From Craspedostauros australis (taxonomy: Eukaryota > Bacillariophyta > Bacillariophyceae > Mastogloiales > Achnanthaceae): a DNA stretch of 64,000 nucleotides. The stretch is taken from assembly GCA_026770025.1 (NCBI GenBank), contig JAMXDE010000055.1:310001-374000 (forward strand), read 5' to 3'. Shown one piece after another: positions 1-10,634 of this stretch. The notes under the pieces were generated by a model. It was not told the DNA's origin. It did no database searches and saw nothing but the letters and a program-made list of their open reading frames with translations. Numbering within the stretch: position 1 is the stretch's first letter; each line of letters begins with the position of its first letter. Position numbers and translations under genes: made by a program.

Positions 1-1227
1 ATGGTGCACGCCGTGGCGTACGTGGATCCCTCCAGCCGCAGGAATCGGCATGCTTCATGGATCAACGAGGTGCCGTGCAATCGATGCAGACGTTCCAGCC
101 GCGCCGAGATCTCCGGTTGCTGTCGTCGGGACGGCGTCTGATCGGGTGACGGCAGAATGACTTGGATGGATCGATCCACCACGGATAACGTGGATTGTGG
201 TGCCTTGCCACGTTCGCTCTTGTTCTCGTCATCGTTCGTGGATGGCATTCTTCACAGTCATGCGATGCGATGCGTTGTGTTGCGTTGCGATGGGTCTGGT
301 GAATGAGTTGATCAATGAGTCGATCAATGCGTTCGTCCATCCATGGATATATCCATCGATAGATATATTTATCGATTAGATGCTGCAAGTGGCCGTCTAT
401 GCATTCGATGATGTGGCAGCTCGGTTGGCTATTGGTAGGTTGGTCGTTGCGTTGGTCGTTGATTCAAGCGCATCATCATACGGCGATGACCGAGCTTCAA
501 GGGAGATGAGAAGCAGAGGTCTGCCCACGAAAGTGTCTGCTGCTGTTGGGGTCGTTGATGCGGACAAGAGAAAGGACCACCAACAGGACCATCAGCAAGA
601 ATGGGGTGCTGCGATTGACCACACCCACACCCACACAACAACAAGAAGAGGAGGCGTTGTGTGGTGAATTCGCGTGACGTGAAGTGACTGCGTTTTGGCG
701 CCAATTGTTTGGGTGGTGCAGAGAGAAAAGACAGGAATAGCAAAGATTCGGTCCAAGTGGTCATTTCGAATAGACCGATTGCAACGATGGCCTCCGTGGG
801 ACTAAAAACACGACACAATCGGTTCCATTCGCAGTCCTTCGCTGGGAGCGGAGCGAAGGATTCTTGTGCGAACAACAACAAGGGGCAACAACAAAGAGGC
901 GTGGAAAGATGATGGGCAGATGCGTGTAGTCGTGCTGCGCAGGACATGAACGAGTGTGGGGGAATCGACCTCTCTCATAGTGGACTGCGTCAAATAACAT
1001 TGCCATACCATTGCCATGCCATTGCCATGCCATTGCCATAACATTGCCATAACATTGCCATACCAACAGAAGATCATACTCTCAAGCATCAGGACTCGTT
1101 CCATAGGATCTATCAGATACGGCTACTCGCTCCAATCGCGTGTCCAAGCGCGAGCCACTTGTGAAGAATCGAGCACGGCGGAACACAAAACACCAGAGCA
1201 GCGAGTCTAGACAATTGGAGCGCGAAG
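1..1227. other. Upstream region of the exchanger gene, no gene recognised
   Basis: The open frames here are short, compositionally biased and lack any recognisable domain. The stretch contains an AT-rich segment around 345-380, GT/TG-rich simple sequence, and a six-unit 11-base tandem repeat at 999-1064. The last roughly 150 bases probably include the promoter and 5' leader of the exchanger that starts at 1228. Confidence 0.5.
999..1064. repeat. 11-base tandem repeat, six units
   Basis: Six head-to-tail copies of ATTGCCATRMC lie about 165 bases upstream of the exchanger start codon. The units differ only at positions 9 and 10 (acc, gcc, gcc, aac, aac, acc). Confidence 0.9.
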
Positions 1228-3723
1228 ATGGTGCTTTCCATGCTCATGAGCAAGGCCAACGAGCGTCTGAATGATGGACGAAGATTCGGTCTCCGACATG
1301 AAGCCAAGTCTCGTGCAAGTGCCACCGTCTCGCTGCTTTCGACAGCGTTCATGGCCATGGTGCTTTGCAGCGTTTTGCTCGTGTGGCAGGCCAGCGATAA
1401 CAGCGATAACAGCACCAGCAACACCGGCAGTATCTATGATGGAAGCTTGGGCAGAACTTATGCAAGCTCGTCTGCGTTGAGCGCATCTCACGAGCAGATG
1501 GATGGTCCGCGAAAGCTCCTGGGTTGGAGGGATGGTGGCGACTCGCCCGATAGTCCCTTCGATGATGACACATCGCGCAGCGACATATGCGAAAACTATG
1601 TCAGGAACTTCCTCAATGGCACCACGGACGCGAACGATCAGTGTGAGGGCATGTACAATGCGTACAAGGATGCAGGTTGTGAGAGTCAGAACACGTCGCG
1701 CATCATCAATGATTTCCCCTTCGTCTCCGACAATACTCAAAGCATCAACGGCATCAACAGCAACAGCATTAGCGATAGCCATCCCTTCGTCGAAAACACG
1801 ACATCCACGGATGATGACACAATCATCGCGGACGACGACGAGAACTTCCAATGCTGCGGATCCATCAAGACATTCTACAAGAGGAACTGCCAGGAGGGGG
1901 AGAACCTGCACTCTATCCGTCTGCTCGGCATCATGCTCGTCATCCTCGTGTGCACCAGCATAAAGGCCATGAACAAGCGGTGCGGCGTGCACTGGCTGCC
2001 GGATGCCTGCTCCTTCATCATCATCGGTGCCATCGTGGGCGGCATATTGCGGCTGGCGTTTGGTGCAGATGCGGTGGAGAGGAAGCTGTCATTCGACAAC
2101 GAGCTCTTCCTGCAGATCCTCCTCCCTCCCATCATCTTCCAGGCCGCTCTCAGCATCGACAAGCGTGCCTTCCGTCGTGACCTCTTCCCCATCCTCGCCT
2201 TCGCATCGGTTGGAACGGCCTTCTCCGCCATCGCCATCGGGTTGGTCTCCCACTACGTATCGTCCTTCATGGGGGAAGATGCCGCGCTCCCGATGATGGA
2301 CAGTCTGGTCTTCGGTGCGCTCATCAGCTCCATCGACCCCGTCGCCACGCTGGGCATCCTCTCGCAGGTGGGGGTCAGCCAGACGGACACGCTCTACGTC
2401 CTCATCTTCGGCGAGTCCTTGCTCAACGACGGTGTCTCCATCGTCCTCTTCGACACCCTCAAGTCATACCTGGGCGACGGCGACGTCCAGTTGGACAACG
2501 GGGCGTATCAGCAGATCGCTCTGCACTTCGCCGGCATCCTCTCCGGTTCCATCGGCATCGGCCTCCTCTGTGGCATCTTCTGCACCATCTACTTCTGGGC
2601 CTTGCGAGGGCGCCAGACCGCCGTCACGGAGGTCATGATCTTCTTCACGTGGTCCCTCATCCCCTACTACATCGCCGATGGCGTTGGTTGCTCCGGCATC
2701 ATCGCAATCATGGTCATGGGCTTCTTCCTGGATTACTTCGTCATCGGCGGTTTCCAGTCCGAGGAATCGTCCTGGATGGAGTACATGGCCCAGCGCAACG
2801 CAGCATCGGCCAACGGCGGCGGCGGCGGTCCCATGCTGCGGTATCAGAGATCCCTCTTCGACAACACCAGGTGGAATCAGTTCTGGACGGCCATGGCCGA
2901 AGCATTCAGCGGTCGCGGCCACATCCTCTCGCGATCGCGCCATCACGTGGGCTTCGTGGCGCACGTCATCGCCGCCCTCATGGACACTGCGATCTTTGCC
3001 TACCTCGGCCTCTTCCTCTTCAATGACAACGTCTGGCACTTCCGCCTCTCCATGACCGCCATTCTGGGATGCGTCTCCAGCCGTGCCATCATGGTGCTGG
3101 GACTCGGCGTCCTCGTCAACATCTTCGTCTACCTCGACGTGGAGGGAAGGCTGGGGCGGCTGCTCCAGAACATCCGACGTACCAATCCCGTGATTTCCGA
3201 TGACGACGAGATCATGGAGGGCATGTACCTGGACAAGAAGACGCAGCTCATCCTCCTCCTTGCCGGCGTCCGTGGTGCCGTGTCCTTTGCACTCATGGAG
3301 AGCATCCCGGTCTACGACACCGTCACGAAGCACGGTTCCAAATTCAAGCCAGAGATCAAGGCCATGACATCCTCGTCCATCGTCTTCACCCTCTTTGTTT
3401 TCGGTGCGCTCACCTACTTCGTGGTCGAGTTCGGTTCCTCCGCGCCCAGCAGCAACCGTGTTGCCGGAAATCTCACCCACAGGTTGCTCAGCGACCCGTT
3501 GGACAGCGATGATGATGACGGGCACGCCGACGTTCGATCGGAGATGAACTCCATGGCGGGCATGGAGACTCCCTACACCCCAATGTCCTTCCAAGGGCAG
3601 GAGCAGCAGCAGCAGCAGTCGCAAACACAGCAGCAGTCGCAAACACAGCAGCAGTTGCAACAACAGCAGTTGCAGTACGCTGCACCCTCCGTCCCAATGG
3701 ACAATCCAACAATTGAAACATAA
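1228..3723 (+). CDS. Na+/H+ exchanger, CPA1/NHE (SLC9) family
   Basis: Predicted cation/proton antiporter of 831 residues in one exon, moving Na+ or K+ against H+ across a membrane. A hydrophobic segment near residues 33-52 may be a signal peptide or first span. A Cys-containing, Ser/Asn/Asp-rich loop follows (about 53-230), then the exchanger core from about 232 to 740 with roughly a dozen spans. Family hallmarks are DPVATLGIL near 369 and FGESLLNDGVSIVLF near 393-407, which carries the Asn-Asp pair of the transport site. ALMESIP lies near 690 in the late core. The C-terminal tail is hydrophilic with an acidic patch and a Gln-rich stretch at about 790-816. The ATG at 1228 is the first in-frame Met before the hydrophobic segment. 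The gene converges on the eEF3-like gene. Whether it sits in the plasma membrane or an endomembrane is not evident. Confidence 0.95.
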   Translation: MVLSMLMSKANERLNDGRRFGLRHEAKSRASATVSLLSTAFMAMVLCSVLLVWQASDNSDNSTSNTGSIYDGSLGRTYASSSALSASHEQMDGPRKLLGWRDGGDSPDSPFDDDTSRSDICENYVRNFLNGTTDANDQCEGMYNAYKDAGCESQNTSRIINDFPFVSDNTQSINGINSNSISDSHPFVENTTSTDDDTIIADDDENFQCCGSIKTFYKRNCQEGENLHSIRLLGIMLVILVCTSIKAMNKRCGVHWLPDACSFIIIGAIVGGILRLAFGADAVERKLSFDNELFLQILLPPIIFQAALSIDKRAFRRDLFPILAFASVGTAFSAIAIGLVSHYVSSFMGEDAALPMMDSLVFGALISSIDPVATLGILSQVGVSQTDTLYVLIFGESLLNDGVSIVLFDTLKSYLGDGDVQLDNGAYQQIALHFAGILSGSIGIGLLCGIFCTIYFWALRGRQTAVTEVMIFFTWSLIPYYIADGVGCSGIIAIMVMGFFLDYFVIGGFQSEESSWMEYMAQRNAASANGGGGGPMLRYQRSLFDNTRWNQFWTAMAEAFSGRGHILSRSRHHVGFVAHVIAALMDTAIFAYLGLFLFNDNVWHFRLSMTAILGCVSSRAIMVLGLGVLVNIFVYLDVEGRLGRLLQNIRRTNPVISDDDEIMEGMYLDKKTQLILLLAGVRGAVSFALMESIPVYDTVTKHGSKFKPEIKAMTSSSIVFTLFVFGALTYFVVEFGSSAPSSNRVAGNLTHRLLSDPLDSDDDDGHADVRSEMNSMAGMETPYTPMSFQGQEQQQQQSQTQQQSQTQQQLQQQQLQYAAPSVPMDNPTIET

Positions 3724-4060
3724 GCCCTCTTCTCTATTACGTATTGTATAGTGCATTCGCAGTATGGATACCGTCCGTATTAGACCTTAGACCATGTGAA
3801 ACATCGCACAATGCTCTGTGCTCAACACATGACAGCAGGTGAAATTGTTGACTTGTGCTACCGTACATCATTTGATACTGGCGTTCTCAAGGAGTCACCT
3901 CCGTCAATCAGTTGTGCTTCTTCTCGGTAAGGAGACTACCAATGCGCGGACGTTGTACTCGTATGGTTCATTGCAGGGCAATTTAATTTAGTATGGTGTG
4001 GTATGACATGACATGTTGCTCGTAGAATAGAATTCCAAGAGTTGATGATGGGGCGTTGTC
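3724..4060. other. Convergent intergenic spacer
   Basis: 337 bases between the 3' ends of the exchanger and the eEF3-like gene. No coding signal is seen. The sequence is relatively AT-rich and should hold both polyadenylation regions. Confidence 0.6.
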
Positions 4061-6626
4061 TTACTTGCCATTACCGAGATCCTCGTGTCCAGGCATGACC
4101 TTGCCGATGGGGATCTGGAGGACCTTCCTCATCACGGCGATGTCGCCCTTCTTCTTGGCCTTGTCGAACTGACGAGCCTCCTTCTTGCTCACGTTCTTGC
4201 CCCAGAAGTTGATGGTAGCATCCTTGTAGTCGATCTTGGCGTTGGTGTTACCACCGGACTTGTCCAGCACTTCAACGGCGTCCGGTTCCTTGTCGTACTT
4301 CTTCTTCTTGGAAGCGACCTTCAGTTCGCGTTCTGCGGAGGTTCCGCTGACGTTCACGACGCCACCAGCCACGTGCCATTCCTCGCGGCACACGGAAGAG
4401 TAGAATTCCTTGCTGTGCGAAATCATGAGGACGGCACCGCCCCATTCGTTCAATCCTGCCGAAAGCGCACCGAGAGCCTCGCGATCCAAAAAGTTGGTCG
4501 GCTCGTCCAGGACGATAAGGTGCGGAACAGTCCAGAAAGCGGCGGCGAGCACGAGCTTCACCTTCTGTCCTCCCGAAAGACCGCGGATCTTTCCGTACGT
4601 ACCGAATTCCTGCGGCAGACCGAAATCGTTGAGATGCTTCTGAATCTCCGAGGTGGTAACTGGTCGCAGATCCAACCCGGCTTCCTTGGCGGCGATCTTC
4701 TCATCCGTCTGCTTGATCAGACGCTCGAAGCCCATGCCGAGGAGCTCGTCACGGCTGTAGTACTTGTTGTCCTTCTCGCGGACATGGAACTTCTTGACTT
4801 CGTACTCGAGCTTGCCGCCGCGCATGCGACGGCTCCAGATGCCCTCCAGGCCGAATGCCTCGATCGCCTTTTGCTCTTCGTCGGAGATTTTGTAGGCCGT
4901 GGAATCGATCTTCTCCTTATCGTAGGCATCCTTGAAACGCCACTGGATGTAGGCCACGGGACTCTGGTTCATGTGCTGCTCCACGTGATAGAATGCGTGC
5001 TGCGCGACGTACGCGATACGCAGGTTGGGGTGCACGTAGTGCTTGCAATTGCCCAAGTTGGATGGCACCGTCTCGCCGACGACCATCTTGAGCAGCGTGG
5101 TCTTACCGGCACCGTTGGGTCCCAGAACGACAACGCGGGATGCCAGGGACATCTTCAAGTTGACATTGTTAAGCTGATTCGTGTTCTGGCCAGGATAGCG
5201 GAAGTCCACATTCTCCATTTCCAGGAACTTCTGCGTGGTCGTCTTGATACCGTCGAGGCGGCCCGGATTTGGGAAGACGAACTTGAGGGAATCCTCGCTG
5301 GTGGAGAGCTCGAAGTAATGCTTGGCCTGCGGCTGCTTCTTGACGAACTCGCTCATGCGGCCCTTGTAGTGCACGAGCTTGCGATGCGGTCCCCAGACGG
5401 CACGCTGCTCGTAATGGATGACGTCCGTGCAGATGTTCTCGATGAACGTGGTGTCGTGACTGACGCAAAGGACGGTCTGCTGGGTCAAGGTGTTGATGTA
5501 GCTGGTGAGCCAGTTGACGGCGCCCTCCGCCAAGTGATTGGTGGGCTCATCGAGCAGGTAGATGTCTGGCTTGAGCAGGATGGCGCGGATGAGACGCAGC
5601 TTCATCTGCCAACCACCGGAGAGTTCGCCGATGGTGCCAACCTGCATGCTGTCGGTGAATTCGAGTTCCTTGAGCTTGTCGATGCAGTCCTCCTTGCTGC
5701 GGTGCGTGTCGTCCATGAGATGCTTGAGCACGTTCTGCGCCTCGTAGTTTGGATCCACATTCGATCCGGAGTCCACGTATGCCGTTTTGAGGTGCTGCGG
5801 CCACCCCTCGAGCTTGCCGCTTTGGATGGCATTCATGAGGGTCGTCTTGCCGACTCCGTTCTGACCGATGAGAGCGTAGCGACGGCCACGCAGCAGACGC
5901 AGGCGGGTTTGGTGCAGCAAAATCTTTCCACCGTATGCCAGGCTGCGAGAGAGCGGCAGAGGTGGTTGTGGTGTTGTGTTGCCAGAGCATCAGGGGTGAA
6001 TGTGAACACGGGTGTGATTACGAATGTGAGTGGTCGATCATGCAGTTCAGTGTTCATGGTGATGCTCGCACCTGAGCAAATTGTGGCCCGAATCTTCTTC
6101 AATAACGTCGCTGTACCACACTCGCACGAGAACGCGAACAAGTGTACTCTTCGGTACTCGATGGTATTCCACTCGTGTTGATACCGCACATACTCGTCAC
6201 CATGAGGCTTCGAGAAAGACCAGTATCATGTGGTGCAGAGTGGAGGCATATTAGTGCTCATCCATCTGCTTGTTTCACTCACTTGAAACGAAGGTTGCAG
6301 ATCTCCTCGAATCCTTCATCATCGTGATCTCCGTAGGAATCTGCATCTTCGTCACCCATGATGGTCTTCTCAGCAGCCGCACGGAACTTCTCGATCGTGT
6401 CCGTGTCTTCCTTCGCGAGGATGGACTCCAGGTACGGATGCAATGCTTCCGTCCACGTGATGGGCGTGAACTCCTGCGCATCGCACAATCCGGCCGCGAG
6501 GAAGGCGACGTAGGCAAAGACGTCGTCATTGGCTGCCGAATCCGTGGCACCCGACGCTGGGATGTCTTCTGGCAAGGCATCGCGGAGGAGCTGGAGCATC
6601 TCCGTTGGTGGTTCGAGAAGGGACAT
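4061..6626 (-). CDS. eEF3-like ABC-F ATPase (translation elongation factor 3 family), N-terminally short
   Basis: Two exons, 6626-6283 and 5942-4061, with a 340-base intron (donor GTGAGT, acceptor CGCAG). Joined, they give 741 residues. The splice restores the conserved lead-in NLAYGGKILL before the first ABC domain. ABC1: Walker A GQNGVGKTT (about 142-150), signature LSGGW (about 222), Walker B LLDEPTNHL. ABC2: Walker A GPNGAGKTT (about 389-397), signature LSGGQKVKL, Walker B LDEPTNFLD. Between the ABC2 Walker A and its signature is a roughly 120-residue insertion (about 437-560) containing WSRRMRGGKLEYEVKK, the chromodomain-type insert typical of eEF3/New1. The C-tail is Lys-rich. In fungi eEF3 promotes E-site tRNA release. 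Here the roughly 300-residue N-terminal HEAT domain of yeast eEF3 is missing: only about 115 residues precede ABC1. A (GA)n tract lies upstream. Confidence 0.93.
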
Positions 6627-6770
6627 GGTGAGGCTGTTGCTGTTGCTGTTCTTGTTGTTCTTGTTCTGTGCGTAGGCAACGTCGAAACTTGTTCTGTTCT
6701 ACTATACGTTTGTGAGAGATGTGCAATGCTCTTGTGGAATCAGAAGAAGACGAAGGAGCACCGTTCTCGT

Positions 6771-6797
6771 CAGAGAGAGAGAGAGAGAGAGAGAGAG
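6771..6797. repeat. (GA)n microsatellite
   Basis: About 13 uninterrupted GA dinucleotides, 145 bases upstream of the eEF3-like start codon. Confidence 0.95.
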
Positions 6798-7317
6798 TTG
6801 TATTCGATTTCGCGGATGGTGTAGAGATGGAAGAAAACAATGATGTGGAAAACCAGTTCTTTGTTGGTTGGTTGGCTGAAACAAATGCGTCATTTCGCGG
6901 GCTTTTTTTTCAGCCCAGTCTCCGCACATCCGTCTGGCCGCCCATCAGTTGTCTCAATGCAGAAAGACTGAATAAGTCCCAAGCGCGAATGACTTGCGTG
7001 ATGTCACAGTCGACACCGAATCCAAGATTCGCAAAACAAGGACGCCAAACGAAGAGCAGAGAACAAACAACGCCACAACACCAACAAACCTCTCTGTTTT
7101 CGGAATCCGTTCTGGAACAAATGAAAGGAGGAAGTGTTGTTCGGCACAATCCCCATAATAATCCGCGGATGTGTTCGATCTCTCTGGAGAGCCCACAATT
7201 ACTCGCATCACACAGTCTCTCCTGCAATTGGACTGCACGGTTACATTATAGTACTTCAATCCACAGCAGTAGGTGCGAGATCATTCCTCTAGGCCACATT
7301 CTAATATATAATAATAG

Positions 7318-7334
7318 TATTCTATAATAGAATA
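7318..7334. promoter_or_regulatory. AT-rich palindrome, candidate core-promoter element
   Basis: TATTCTATAATAGAATA is a perfect 17-base palindrome around a central A, ending 40 bases before the DeSI-like ATG. Related sequences occur upstream of RPB9 (11186-11199) and NASP (10691-10709). Confidence 0.35.
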
Positions 7335-7373
7335 TATTCTAATATATAAATATTCGACCAAACACATCGAACC

Positions 7374-8198
7374 ATGAGCTTCGGCAACGGATACAATGGC
7401 GGTCGAACGCGCATGAAGACAAAGATGTTTCTGAACATCTACGATCTGAGCCCAGCGAACGATGTTCTGTATCATGCAGGCTTGGGATTCCACCACTCGG
7501 GCGTCGAGATCATGGGGACGGAGTACAGCTTCGCGTCCGGCGGCGGGGTCTTCGAGTCGCAGCCCAAGCAGGTGCCCAACGCCAAGTTCCGCGAGCAGCT
7601 GGAGCTGGGGTCCTTCGATGGGGGGATGCAGGAGTTGAACCGCGCGTTGGATGAGCTGCGGAGCGAGTTCCGTTCCGATAGTTACAATCTCATCAAGCGC
7701 AACTGCAACCACTTCGCCAATGCGTTGTCGTGGAAGCTGCTGCGCCGGCGGATACCGTCCCATGTCAACCGATGGGCTGATCTGGCCAACTGCTGCCCCT
7801 GCTTGATACCCAAGAAGCTTCTGGAGGAAGCGCCGGTCGGACACCAGGGCGCCTCTTCGTCTCGTTCCTTCGCGGTTCCCACCAACGCGAGTATGCAACG
7901 TGCGGCTGCCTCCAGCGCTGCTCCGAAGAAGAAGCAGGCCATGTCATTCTCTGGAGCCGGGCACACGTTGGGTTCGAATGGTGCGGCCGCAGGCGGCACT
8001 TCCAACTCCGGCACATCCAATGGATTCTTCTCCACGCTTTCCTCCATCGGGGCAACTTCCCTGGGCGCGGCAACAGCGGGTGCGACGAGCCGCTCCTCTT
8101 CACCCGCAGATGACCTCACGGATCGCCGCGAAAAAGCACGCAAGGCGGCCTTGGCGAGGTTGGAGCGCAATGCCGGCGGCAAGCAGTCGCAGGACTAA
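7374..8198 (+). CDS. PPPDE/DeSI-type cysteine peptidase
   Basis: A 274-residue single-exon gene. The N-terminal half (about 15-145) is a PPPDE domain, the fold of DeSI deSUMOylating/deubiquitinating isopeptidases. The expected catalytic pair is visible: His41 in HHSGVEI and Cys111 in IKRNCNHFANAL. The HSGVEI...EYSFA stretch is the family's first block, and the Cys block is followed by a CCPC segment near 144-147. The C-terminal half (about 150-274) is a low-complexity Ala/Ser/Gly linker ending in a basic helix, REKARKAALARLER. Known family members remove SUMO or ubiquitin. Which modifier is used here cannot be read from sequence. The ATG is the first in frame and follows an AT-rich promoter-like segment. 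Confidence 0.93.
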   Translation: MSFGNGYNGGRTRMKTKMFLNIYDLSPANDVLYHAGLGFHHSGVEIMGTEYSFASGGGVFESQPKQVPNAKFREQLELGSFDGGMQELNRALDELRSEFRSDSYNLIKRNCNHFANALSWKLLRRRIPSHVNRWADLANCCPCLIPKKLLEEAPVGHQGASSSRSFAVPTNASMQRAAASSAAPKKKQAMSFSGAGHTLGSNGAAAGGTSNSGTSNGFFSTLSSIGATSLGAATAGATSRSSSPADDLTDRREKARKAALARLERNAGGKQSQD

Positions 8199-9323
8199 AC
8201 TCCCCATGTCTGCAATAGTACGTACGTACGTGCGTGCGTACACCATACATGTCATACTGTATCATGCGAGTGGAATGGAGCAGGCGGCCATAGGCGCCAT
8301 TGTAGCATGACGATTGCATGCGGCATGTACGGCTTGACAGGAGCAACAAGTGACTGCTTGTAGAGCACCACACGAAAAGAGGGGAGCAAGTAAGTATGTA
8401 CTCTAAGTAAGTATGAGCGTATGCACCATCAGACTGGAGGTCACTTCTTGTGCTTCACCAGATCATCGCAGAGTACTCGTAGAGTGGGGGCTATCCTGCT
8501 TCCCTCTCAACAACCACGTGATGAAAGCACAACACGAACAGCAGCAACAATACTATACACCTGCGAGCCAAACGCCCAGCCAACAAATGCGACGACTTCG
8601 CAACAAGCAGAGCGCAGCATTCAAAACGATGCGGTGGGGAAGTACTCGTATCGTTGGTCGAGCGACACAACTTCAACATCGTCGAAGATGATGAGCCATC
8701 GTGGAAAAACACGCCAATCTGGAAATCGTGCCGCAGTCTACATCATCGTACATGCGAACAACACCAGACGAGCTATGTGTTGCATCAAGTATCACTCTTT
8801 ACTTGGTGGTTTCCTGCCATGCTGACATCACTCTGGACGACTGCGGCGGTGATCAACCCTTCGATACCGCTAGATGAAGATGGAGCATGGAGCGATTTGC
8901 AGAAAAGCAGGAATTCAAGGATATCGGAGAGTTCTTAACGTTTCATTCTCCAACCTCAAACCTAAAGACAACAACTACAAGCTGAGCACCACTGCGGGGA
9001 CGGTGACGAGGCTGATTGGCGATCTGGGTGCGAATGCGTACGTCGATAGCAATAGCAATAGCATGCGATCAATCAACCTCATTCTCAATCCAAACATCGG
9101 TACTCCTCTCTCCACAGTACACGATCTCTCTACCCTGTTCTGAAATGTCACAATGGGGTACGAGTACGTACAGTGTCCTTTTGATGGTTCAAGGTTTGGT
9201 AGAAGTTCCAAGCCCGAGTCCTCCGTACGAATAGTACGTCCGACTAAGGAACACCACACTCGATTAATTTGTTTGCTCCATTTCGGAGCGATGATTATCC
9301 CTTGTCGATCGGCAACTTTCAGG
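8199..9323. other. Intergenic region, no gene recognised
   Basis: The four overlapping open frames here are all under 140 codons, and none shows a domain or clean start context. An ACGT/GTGC simple repeat lies at about 8219-8241. The two flanking genes converge, so this probably holds two 3' ends plus spacer. Confidence 0.5.
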
Positions 9324-10634
9324 TCACCGCTTGGTTTTCTTCTTCGTTGGTTCCAGACTCTCTTGTTGTGTGGCAGCATCATTCTGTTCGTCAATCTCCG
9401 CCAAGGTTGTGCCGACACCCATGATCATGGTGGCGATGAAGCACACATCCTCCTTCTCTGTCGCAACCTCATCCGCATTGCCGCTCGCGATGATCCCCAT
9501 GGTGAAGACTGCTTCCTGCAACGCGTCCCGCGCTTTGTCGTAGTATCCTCGGGCGTATTCCACGCGCTCGCCGGCCTTGACGATCAATGTGTTGGTTTCC
9601 GTCGTGACGACATCTTGCGATGGTGGGCATGCTAGCAATTCTTCGGCGATCAAAACTGCAGCCTCAGCGATGCGACGATGAGCCCGCAAGATTGCGACAG
9701 AGGGACTCTTGGCGGCCCCTTCCGCGGTCTTGCAATGCTCCAGTTCCGTCTCACGGATTTCCAGCGCACGGGAGTAGACATCGGCAGCATCGGCATGGCG
9801 TTGCAACGATGACAGGACGTCGCCGATTCCCAGCAGCACACGTGGCAGTTGTTGTGCGACCCATGCGTCGTATTTCGTGGAAGCCTCCTCTTTCTCTTTA
9901 TCCTCCTCCTCCTGCTGCTGCTGCTGTTCGTCCAAGATGGAAAATGCATTCTCCATCATTTCCAGCGCCAAGTTGAGATCGTCGGTCACACCACCGTCCT
10001 CATCATCGCCGTCGCCTTGGCTGATCTTATCACGGTTCTCAGTTGTACTTTTGTTGCTGCTGTTGCTGTTGCTGCTGACGATGTCAACAACTGGCGTCGC
10101 AGCTTGTGCATTGCTTGATTCTGTCTGCAGTTCTCCATTCATTTCGCTCTTGATCCCGCTTTTGCTGTTGCTTGTGAGCTTGGTTTCGTCTGATGAACCG
10201 ACCTTCGATGGCTTCGCAGCTGGCTTGGCATCTTCTTCATTCTGTTTGGCCCGTTGTTGCGGAGCAGCATGCTTTCCTTGATCGTCGTGCTCCTGCTTGT
10301 GCTGCTGCCGAGCCAAAGCAGCCGCTGCCGCATTCTCCCGAATCTCCTTCACGTCATCCTCCGTTTGACGTGATGGATCTTCCCCTTCGCTCCCATCCGC
10401 GCCATCCACGGGCATGTTCCGCAGCGCAGTTCGCAGCAGCGCATTGCCGTACTCGTAGTACGCTGGCGCAGATTCGATGGACGCATCACCGTACTTGTGC
10501 CTCGTCTCCTCCAGCAGCATGGCGAACATCTCCACAGCTTCCGACGGTGTCCCGCTCGTCACCAGCTTGCGTCCGGCACCGAACCGTGGATCGCGTGTCA
10601 CCACGGGAGCAGGCGACGCAGCATCGGACGACAT
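9324..10634 (-). CDS. NASP/Hif1/Sim3-type histone chaperone (SHNi-TPR protein)
   Basis: A 436-residue single-exon protein. Residues about 20-75 form a first TPR (GRKLVTSGTPSEAVEMFAML followed by YYEYGNALLRTAL). A long acidic and Ser/Gln-rich insertion follows (about 80-245), containing the DGDDEDGGVTDDL block. Two further TPR units then follow (about 255-345), with LPRVLLGIGDVLSSL and HADAADVYSRALEIRE. A TPR solenoid interrupted by an acidic loop is the SHNi-TPR layout of NASP, Hif1 and Sim3, which bind histone H3-H4 or linker histone and hand them to assembly factors in the nucleus. The C-terminus ends in a Lys/Arg cluster, KKKTKR, a plausible nuclear signal. It diverges from RPB9. Family assignment is good; histone specificity is inferred. 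Confidence 0.85.
   Translation of the reverse strand: MSSDAASPAPVVTRDPRFGAGRKLVTSGTPSEAVEMFAMLLEETRHKYGDASIESAPAYYEYGNALLRTALRNMPVDGADGSEGEDPSRQTEDDVKEIRENAAAAALARQQHKQEHDDQGKHAAPQQRAKQNEEDAKPAAKPSKVGSSDETKLTSNSKSGIKSEMNGELQTESSNAQAATPVVDIVSSNSNSSNKSTTENRDKISQGDGDDEDGGVTDDLNLALEMMENAFSILDEQQQQQEEEDKEKEEASTKYDAWVAQQLPRVLLGIGDVLSSLQRHADAADVYSRALEIRETELEHCKTAEGAAKSPSVAILRAHRRIAEAAVLIAEELLACPPSQDVVTTETNTLIVKAGERVEYARGYYDKARDALQEAVFTMGIIASGNADEVATEKEDVCFIATMIMGVGTTLAEIDEQNDAATQQESLEPTKKKTKR

Larger units (their letters stand above)
6627..7373. promoter_or_regulatory. Divergent promoter region between the eEF3-like and DeSI-like genes
   Basis: A 747-base gap between two start codons on opposite strands. 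It contains a (GA)13-type tract at 6771-6797, reading as CT toward the eEF3-like gene. A strongly AT-rich segment at about 7300-7350 includes the palindrome TATTCTATAATAGAATA (7318-7334), 40 bases before the DeSI-like ATG. No coding sequence is recognised. Confidence 0.5.

Noticed and set aside
1207-1992. 261-codon minus-strand frame within the exchanger gene
   Set aside because: Antisense to the exchanger N-terminal half, with low-complexity composition and no recognisable family.
2464-3756. 430-codon minus-strand frame within the exchanger gene
   Set aside because: Antisense shadow of the conserved membrane core, with Leu/Gln/His-biased composition.
4085-6181. 698-codon open frame on the plus strand opposite the eEF3-like gene
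   Set aside because: It is the antisense shadow of the strongly conserved minus-strand ABC-F coding exon, runs across that gene's intron, and has no domain of its own.
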